DNA of 62,289 nucleotides from Phoronis australis (Eukaryota; Phoronida; Phoronidae): assembly GCA_002633005.1 (NCBI GenBank), contig NMRA01000309.1, forward strand, positions 281,333 to 343,621. Direction: 5' to 3'. Made by a program: the position numbers and the translations under genes. Every line of letters begins with the position of its first letter. The stretch's first letter is position 1. The notes beneath the pieces are model-generated. The model made no database searches and was not told where the DNA came from. It was given only the letters and a program-made list of their open reading frames with translations. Positions 47,301-56,300 of the stretch are shown piece by piece.

Positions 47301-50300
47301 TATTAGATCCTCGGTAAGACAACTTGATAATTTCCATTAATACCTACATAGAGATACCAACAACACTTACAAGACTTTCATTCAAATGTAATGCTTGAAG
47401 ATGAAAAGGATGTATTATTCATCTTATGGTAATATATTTTCCTTAAATAATTCAATTATTAGTTTTGATGTAGATAAGCCTATGTAAATGTAAAAACTTA
47501 ATTATTCAATCTGCACAACTACAGGTGTGAACGAGTGCATAACAGTACTTTCTCTTTCCCTTTCTTCTACTCCTTTTAACATCATCTAATTAGTTTCCTC
47601 TAAAACATTGATATGTTTAATATCACATGTAGTGTATTGTTATTTACATTGCAAGGATATATAGCTGGAGAAATGCGTTCCTAGCGAAATCCAAGAATAT
47701 GATTTCTGAGTAAATCAATGTATGGAAATCCAAGAATATGATTTCTGAGTAAATCAATGTACTATGAACAATTTAAGACTGGTAGTTCCACAAACTGATT
47801 GATTTTAGCAAGAAAGCACAAACAGTAATGTTCCCAATTTGAAGGTGTACATTCGAAGTAATAACAAGAGCAATGCAAGGCGTTGATAATGCTAACTGTA
47901 TGTTTCTAAGGGTGCAGCTTTGTGCAGTGATTACAAGGAAACAACAATTTGAACACAAAGAATATCTGCAATATCAGCACCTTCTAAGACTAACATCAAA
48001 TCAAAAGTTTACCAGGTCTGGTTTGTAGTACCATACTTCATTTCTTGAAGAGTAAACATAGGGTTGTCATAACAGCCACCAGGGGGTGCTGCAGTGGTTA
48101 AATCTGGCATACACACTTGTGTCAAATTTCACCAACAACTGATCCACTAAGGATTCAAAATGTCATCTTTCTGTACCGTGGGATTAATTGGCCTCTATTA
48201 CAGAAATAAGAGTTTGGTGAGATTTTGAATGTGGTCAATGTGTAAGTTCAACATAATATGAAATCATAAAGTTGTTGAGTTATTAAAGCCTTCCTCAAAT
48301 AGACGTTTGTTATTCTTGGTGTATTGGACTATCCATATCATTGTAGCAATTCTTTAAAAACACACTAAAACAATTTAAACATCCAAATGCAAGCACGTCA
48401 AACGATACAGAACGGGAAAAAGCTTTTTCAAGCCATATTGCCAGACCGCAAGAAAACAGTAAATCAAAGAAAATTTTGATCCTCCACCACTACAAACAGT
48501 AGAAGTACCAGAATATAAAGGAACTGAACACCAATGTGTGTGTGTGTGGGTGATGTTCATAGCTGTTTAAATTCACTGAGGAGTCTCACAGTGACATAGA
48601 CAAAAGTCTAGTAATAAGCCTAAAACCTTTAATAAAATTCAACAATTTATGACTTCAGCGTGGTCAGAGTGAATACTTTCAACATATTGTAGGAACTAAA
48701 TTTACATTGTGATGCCATTTAAGGTGAGCTTCAGAGTTGTCAAGAATGGTTAGAAGGAAAAAGTAGGGTTAATACCAAGGCCTGTTAAAAGAAAATTGAC
48801 TTAGCTAAGACAAATCTTAAACTTCATCCAAACATATCATTTCGTTTTCAATTTCTGCAACTTTAATTTTATTCATGAAAGTCTTATCCTTGATAGCCTC
48901 TCATGATAAAGTGGAACATTTTAAAAACAATTTGTAATAATGTTTAAAACTACAGTGTATAAAACATAGTATCTGAAAGGTTTGTAAGAATCCAAGAAGC
49001 CGTTTCTGAGATGTGATGTTTTGAAGTTAGCCAGTTGACAGGGTCCTCCGTAACCTTAAACACCACAAAACAACAATATTCTGCACGACACTGCTGCAAA
49101 AAAGCAGGCAGGTTTCGCACCCTTCGACTCTGCAGGGAATCTAGCAAATTGCATACACTGTGTAATTGCTGCTCCTTGATGAAGACAATTTCATAAATTA
49201 GTAGCGTTTTCATATTTCATATTTCACAAGGAAGCACAACCACGTACAACAATTACCAGTAGTAATGAGCTTGACCAAAAGAGTTGCATTCAGAGCTAAG
49301 AACAATAAGTCGAGTAACAACACATTCTCTATCTTGTTATTGGCTATCTATAAAAATAAATAATACTGCATGTGAGAGCTCCCCAACTGCATAACTTAAC
49401 TGGTAAAAAGAGATGTGATGACAAACATTCTTTTCAAATTAAACAAAGTGCACTTTTAGCTGCAATTATTACTTAACTTGAAAAGTGATACCCTGATGAA
49501 TAACCTAACGTCTGAAACTGAGTTTCAATTACATGAAGTACTAAAATAGCCAATACCATTGAAATACAGGAGTTATTCTACAGTACAATAAAAAAGTAAC
49601 ATAAAATACCGTTTGCTCGTCATCACACCGAAGTCAGTTAACAGCGAAAAAGACTGGCAATAATTATTAGTGCAGCAAAATTCTAATGACAGATTACTGA
49701 CCTATTTTCATTTTTCAGGCACTTCTAAACGGTTTGAATATCCACAATTTCTCACTATCATTGTTTGATAGTAGCTATAATATCGCCTTATGTGGCATAT
49801 TTCATGAAAAAATGATGCAATACTTGAAAAGACCCATCGAGCCCAAAATGGTCAGTAGGAAGTGCTGCAATGGTTAAATCTGCCCTGACACTAGAAGTGT
49901 CAAGATTGAAAAGGGGTATGACCTGTTTTAATGATGCCCCACATCCGGGTTCCAAATTTCATCAAAATACAACCAGGAGTTTTTGACATCAAATACCTCT
50001 GCGTCCCATTTCATTGAAATTTTTCAATCAGCTTTTTATATATCCGAAAAAAACCAAAAATGTCCACTGGGAAATAATGCAGTGGTCAAATCCGCCTGGA
50101 AATAAAATGGTGCGCTATTCATGGACTTGGCTAAATTGTGCTGGATGGGATAACTGCGATAGTAAACCAACACACCTGTTCAGCGTACAAGTTTCAAAGT
50201 CAAAAACTGAACAATACTTCAGCCAAAAGACCAACATGACCGTCTTTAAAATACAAAAGTAAATATTAGCCATCTTTGATTTTTTTATTATAAGAGAAAT

Positions 50301-53300
50301 TAGCGAATACATTTTCTTTAGCATCATGGCTACTAGTAAGTAACGAGAACTAATTTGTGAATCAATTATGACGGGTTAGTCACAGTTTGGGTTAAGCTCG
50401 CTTAGGCAGTGGGGTAACAAAACACCAAATGTTAGTGTAGGATTTGTCTTAAGACACCTAAATAAAGCTCAGTTGACTTGAATTGGTTACTTTTCTATGA
50501 ATGGGCTCAATTTTCTCGTAGGTTCCATGTTGATAGTATTTTTTCCACGAAATATCAGGAACACAGCGGAAAGAATCTGTTCTGGTGAATATGTGAGGTA
50601 CCTCCACCATACAAGCTTTGTGTTTATGTGTAACTATGCTGGGTGTGCCTATCTTGGTGGAACTATCCATCCTTTCACCTTCAAGTAATAAGCAACTTAA
50701 CCTAGTTTGTGAGTGAAGTTGGAAGTGAAACAGATGATACTGGCAGGCCACAAATTTTAGCTAAACCACACTATCAGGCTTCTTGACCAAAATACAGCTG
50801 TAACTAGCCAACAAACAGGAAACTCAGAAGAAAACTAATTGGTCTCATGTAGATTTGTCTAGCACTGACATTTCATATTATGCAATGCCTCAACTACTTA
50901 GTACTAAGAGAAAATTCTGTTCCGTAAAAGATTGCTACTCCAGGTTAAACCAAGATTAACTTTTATCTGAAAACCATTAGATTGATGGCCCTAGGGACTA
51001 AGCTACAAACAATATGTGGATATGGATTTATTAATTAACACCTGCCAAGACTGAAGAGGAAGAAGTGAAATTACATAACAAAGCCAGCTAAAAACAAAAT
51101 AATATAATGTCACCTCACAGTGGTGGCTTCATTCTTGACCACAAGTTTTCATTAAAAGATTTACAACAGATTCTATAACAAGAGCAACGTTGAAAATGCG
51201 CCCACAATTGCACCGCATACGGTATCCTTCTAGGGTTGTTTATTGGTACCATAAAGTGGCCAGTAGAGGGCATATATGTAGTATGTTGTACTTTGCAAAA
51301 TGGAAAGGCATGGTCATTGTCTCCTCAATAGGCTAGGGGCAAAATGTGAGTAATCTTCATAATACAAGCACATCCTATACACCAGTTGCTTAAAGCACCA
51401 CAGAAACATAGAATTAAAAACAAATTTACCAACATACGAGATTAGCACAGCATTAGAATGCCAGAAACAAATTTCTACTTGGAANNNNNNNNNNNNNNNN
51501 NNNNNNNNNNNNNNNNNNNNNNNNNNNNNNNNNNNNNNNNNNNNNNNNNNNNNNNNNNNNNNNNNNNNNNNNNNNNNNNNNNNNNNNNNNNNNNNNNNNN
51601 NNNNNNNNNNNNNNNNNNNNNNNNNNNNNNNNNNNNNNNNNNNNNNNNNNNNNNNNNNNNNNNNNNNNNNNNNNNNNNNNNNNNNNNNNNNNNNNNNNNN
51701 NNNNNNNNNNNNNNNNNNNNNNNNNNNNNNNNNNNNNNNNNNNNNNNNNNNNNNNNNNNNNNNNNNNNNNNNNNNNNNNNNNNNNNNNNNNNNNNNNNNN
51801 NNNNNNNNNNNNNNNNNNNNNNNNNNNNNNNNNNNNNNNNNNNNNNNNNNNNNNNNNNNNNNNNNNNNNNNNNNNNNNNNNNNNNNNNNNNNNNNNNNNN
51901 NNNNNNNNNNNNNNNNNNNNNNNNNNNNNNNNNNNNNNNNNNNNNNNNNNNNNNNNNNNNNNNNNNNNNNNNNNNNNNNNNNNNNNNNNNNNNNNNNNNN
52001 NNNNNNNNNNNNNNNNNNNNNNNNNNNGACGGACGGACAGACGGACGGACGGACAGAGATGACGGCATAATGCGTCCACATATAAATATGTGGGCGCATA
52101 AAAATGGCAAAATTTGGCTAACCGCAGAACATCATGTCATGGCTTATTGGGTTTATACGAAACGTTCACATAATATGCACTGTTCTCAAAAACACTCACA
52201 CGGATTGTTTTTAAAGTGTTCCTCTTTTGCAAAACAGGCAATTAAAATGGGACTCTTAATAATTTTTATGAAAAAATTCAGAAGATGTAGAAAATGAAAA
52301 AAATATTACTTGGAAAACAGTAAGTGTTTTTGAGAATTCATCTTGAACATTAAATTTGTATCTGACGAAATTTGTTCATGTTATAGGTACCAATGTTTTG
52401 CTATGAATGCACTTTTTTCCTAAGTTTTATTAAAGACATCATTACCTAGCAAGTTGCTATAAAGTGAAAAAAATAAAATTCTAGTACATGCTTTCTACTA
52501 TCAGAAAATACTTTTACTGACTTACAATCTATAGTTTTGTAGGTATTTAGCTAAATATACACACTGGTGCATCAGGTTCTACATTAAAAGCAGTCACTGT
52601 TTTATGGCATTCAATAACATATGAACAATTGGATGATTACGATTTTAACTTTCGAGTAACAGTTTTCCTTAATAGCTCCCGATATTTCACAATGATGTCC
52701 TACTAAGCAACAGATAAACCCAAGTGTAGACAATAGGTGTGTCTTAACTAAAACGACATTTACTTAAAGAAGAAACTTAGGGGTCTGCTTCGTGAAAATG
52801 ACTTCAATCTAAGACCACAGCTTGGGATTTTCGCATTGGACTAAATGGCAAGTGTTTGCTATGAATGGTATTCAGTAGTTCCCCAACTCGCAGTTGCTAA
52901 AAAATAGGTTTAGGCAGGTAATTATAGATCTACAAATAATTGGTAGAAATTATCTCAGTAACTAGCACTTATGTAGGTGTGTATTCTCAGAGACTGGACT
53001 TGTGCACAAATGGGGGTCTGACAAGAACAAACATAGGGACTCATAGAGATTCTTGTGCCGATACTAGCATGTGGACACCAACTTATTTTGTTGTATGATT
53101 CCATTTAGAATCGTGCTTCTTTACAGATTGAAGAACATTTTGAACAAACTTGTATGATGTTGATATTTCAGCATCATTGTTTGAATCTAAACAAGAGCAC
53201 TTCGGGAGGGACTCTCACATTTCGACCTTCGGACAGGCATCCCTTTCATGAAAGTGACTGAAGACTTACGATACAAATTTAGTTGTATGTTCCCATGTCA

Positions 53301-56300
53301 CAGTTGGTGAACAAAGGTTTGAGGGCATCATACTCAAGAAATAATTTATAGAAATTATCTCAGAAACTAACAGTTATCTGCATATTTTCAGAGACTGCAC
53401 TCTTGTTTGCTGAAGTAAGATCCAATTGTTTCTCAGAAATAGTTATTTGGAGCGTAAGAACAAATTTCTGTCTCAAGTTTTCAATCACTTTTCATGAAAC
53501 AGACCCTCAAGGAATTGCAGAAAAAGAAAGAATTCTGAACTATTTTAATCTGATTGTAAAACACTACAGTCAAAGGTGGAGTATGGGTAAAGCTCGTACA
53601 ATAATGAAACTACACAAAAAATGTATATGACAAGTCCAAGTAAAATATCATTTCCAGTAAGTTGCAAAAACAAAGTGCCTAGTGCGCGTTCAGACTGATA
53701 GGTTTCACAAAGTATCATCTCACACACTGCCCCAGCTTCACAGTACATGCCAGTTTGAGACTACTGCAATCACCCGACGAAAACAATCCACCTGGTGACG
53801 GTAGAGTTGAAAGTCACAAAAACCACAACTTATCAATGAAGATGAAGATTAAGAATTTTAATAAAGAAGTAACAGAGTGAAAATATCAAACTGTTAACAG
53901 TTTTTAAAAGAAAGTACACTTTTTAATAAAACAATGCCGGGATGTCAATTAACAGTGCCACGCATTGTGTTGTTAAAGCACTGATCAGAAGGTGAGTAAA
54001 AAATTCCCCAGTATTGTCTGCACCAGACGTCGACTCACACAGAGAAAAATATGTTATCAGCATTTCTCATATGATACTTTCACATTTTACTTATGGAATT
54101 CACAAAACAACTATTGAGACTATGCCCACAGATTAATAACTAGGACATCTTCTGGCAGAATGACGTAACCGAACAGCAAAAAAATAAAGTAAAAATTCTC
54201 TAGTTTCAAGAGTCTGCAAACTTCACTGGGTCACTGGAATTCAAGTCAAATTCAAAAGTCTTAACACTTCATTTTAGTTTAAAACTTCATAAAACAGATC
54301 TTGACGCAAGTTAGTTCAGCGGAAACTAAACTCAAACTAATGCTCATTCAACACAGCCGTACAAATATATCCAAACTTTTAACTGAATTTAATACGATTT
54401 TTTGTTTAATACATATTTCTGGTGATGCAGCACCACCTAGTGAGTGACAGCTTACCCATGCATTATGAGTAATCATAATGCATGGGTACCATAGGTAATG
54501 AGATTTCCGCGGGAACCCAACCCAGTTTTTAAGACCGATAAATGGGCTGAGAGTTACAAAATGTTTAAATTTTAGAGAATCTTTTTTCACCTGGTGTTCT
54601 AAATTTCGATGAATGTAAAAGAACTCAAGGAATATCTTCTAAACATTGTTGATTCTGAAGAATGGCACATGTGTGATTTAAGTGTTCATCACATCACTCA
54701 AATATCGGACACTAAATGTTGTGTTAAAAGAGTCTGAAAACAGACTTGGCAGGTCGTAAAATTACCAACTGTACCACTTTGCCAAACTCGAAAGGTCCCA
54801 ATTAATGCCACTCATAGTGGCATCTTTGAAAACCATTGTTCTGGTTCCTGTTTCAGAGTGGAATTGTTTGTTTTGGTTATTTAATGCAGCGCATTATTGT
54901 TCCTATAGCATATGTTAACACCATCAGCTGAAATAAAGTAGACTGACTGCATCAAAGGACCACCAGAAAAACTAATTTTCAATTACCGCATGACCTAATC
55001 AGTGCTACCTGCAACTTAACGCAGTCAATTACTTGGTACTACTCCTTACACTGACACATTTTTAAATTCTTACCATTTTCCGATGCATAGCCACAACAAA
55101 TCCATTGAAGTTTTCCAATGGCATGGTGGGTATTGACCCGTTGTTCATTGACGACGTCTCTGAGCTCGTATCACAGGGTTGACGGCAGGGGGTCATGGTG
55201 CTTTCATTGGGCTTAGAGACTGATGACGCCTCTTCACCAGTCTCCAGGTCGGGCTTGTCCACAGGTGGCAGTCTAGGGGTTGGTTCACCATTTGTAATAC
55301 CTGCAACATACAGACATGTCTTAATTTCCATCACTAAAATGAACCAAGGACACATAACATACCAAAAGTATTAATACAAAATGACCCTTAAGCTAAATTC
55401 ATAGCCAGAATACGGTTCATATCCATGGCCCCCCTAAAATTCTCCCAGGTTCCATTTGGCAGTTCGGGGGTGCGAATGTCTGACTTGCAAAATCCTGGCT
55501 AATACTCTGCCCTGCCCCCCNGGTAAGGTGTCTAAGCCATTCTGTAATTAGAATTTTGCCACTACAATCATAGCTATTAACAGTCACTTTTACGACATAA
55601 CGGAGAAACGGTAATTGTCCAATTACTTTTGACTTCTTCTGCACTTGCCAAATTGGCCATTCTGTTTCCTAAGACAGTGAGCAAAGCTTCACCAAATTAA
55701 AAACAACAGACTGTGTACAATTTACGCTACCATTTCCCAATTGTACATTTATGTTCCAGCCTCAAACAAATATAACTCATAGCTCACTTCTAAGTACCAG
55801 CTGCATGAGCGCTGCATAGAAAATCACGCTACTTAAGATATGAAAGGCTTCCATGTTTTTTCAGAGAAAAACCAAGTTCCCGGCTGGCACTTTTTTGAAA
55901 CTGATCCTAAAACGATTAAGTCCCTAGATAAAAAACATTATTTCCATAAAATCTAACACGTGGTGACAATATATCGGAGACCTCTGTACCAACCAAGAAC
56001 TGAACATGAGGTCACGAAATGATTTTTTGCATGAATTCAATTTTAATTTCATGGGAAAATTATGCATGCAGGCTCACAATACTGTGTTTCGAACCTATTC
56101 CTTTCATGTACAGGAGATTCTGGTGCTGCAGCTGTTGACTAGAGAAGAAATGCAATCCAAGATGACAATTTTTATTAGTTGAAATACCACAACTGATCAA
56201 AATCAGAAAGATAATGAAACCATCCTTCATGGTCACAGCAATTCTCCTAATCCAAGTCTCACAGTTGCGTGAACTTTCCAAAAATCGAGTCACCATGGCG

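Larger units (their letters stand above)
46480..55073 (-). other. USP32 8.6-kb intron
   Basis: Contains a 39-bp duplication (47688-47765), fragments of the dispersed repeat (about 48060-48120 and 49840-50110), a repeat copy with the scaffold gap (51185-52107) and a minus-strand CTCF-like motif (54427-54442). No exon was recognised. The flanking exons join directly as HRKM|MRMD. Confidence 0.7.

Noticed and set aside
50458-50751. 97-codon minus frame in the large USP32 intron
   Set aside because: The neighbouring exons join directly at HRKM|MRMD as in vertebrates. The peptide is not recognised and no splice sites fit.
52028-52055. GACGGACGGACAGACGG tract considered as a CRISPR-like or telomeric array
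   Set aside because: It is a simple GGAC microsatellite at the end of a eukaryotic repeat. There are no spacers.
51314-52297. Long frames on both strands across 51485-52027
   Set aside because: They span the scaffold gap. The visible ends are a GGAC microsatellite and repeat tail.
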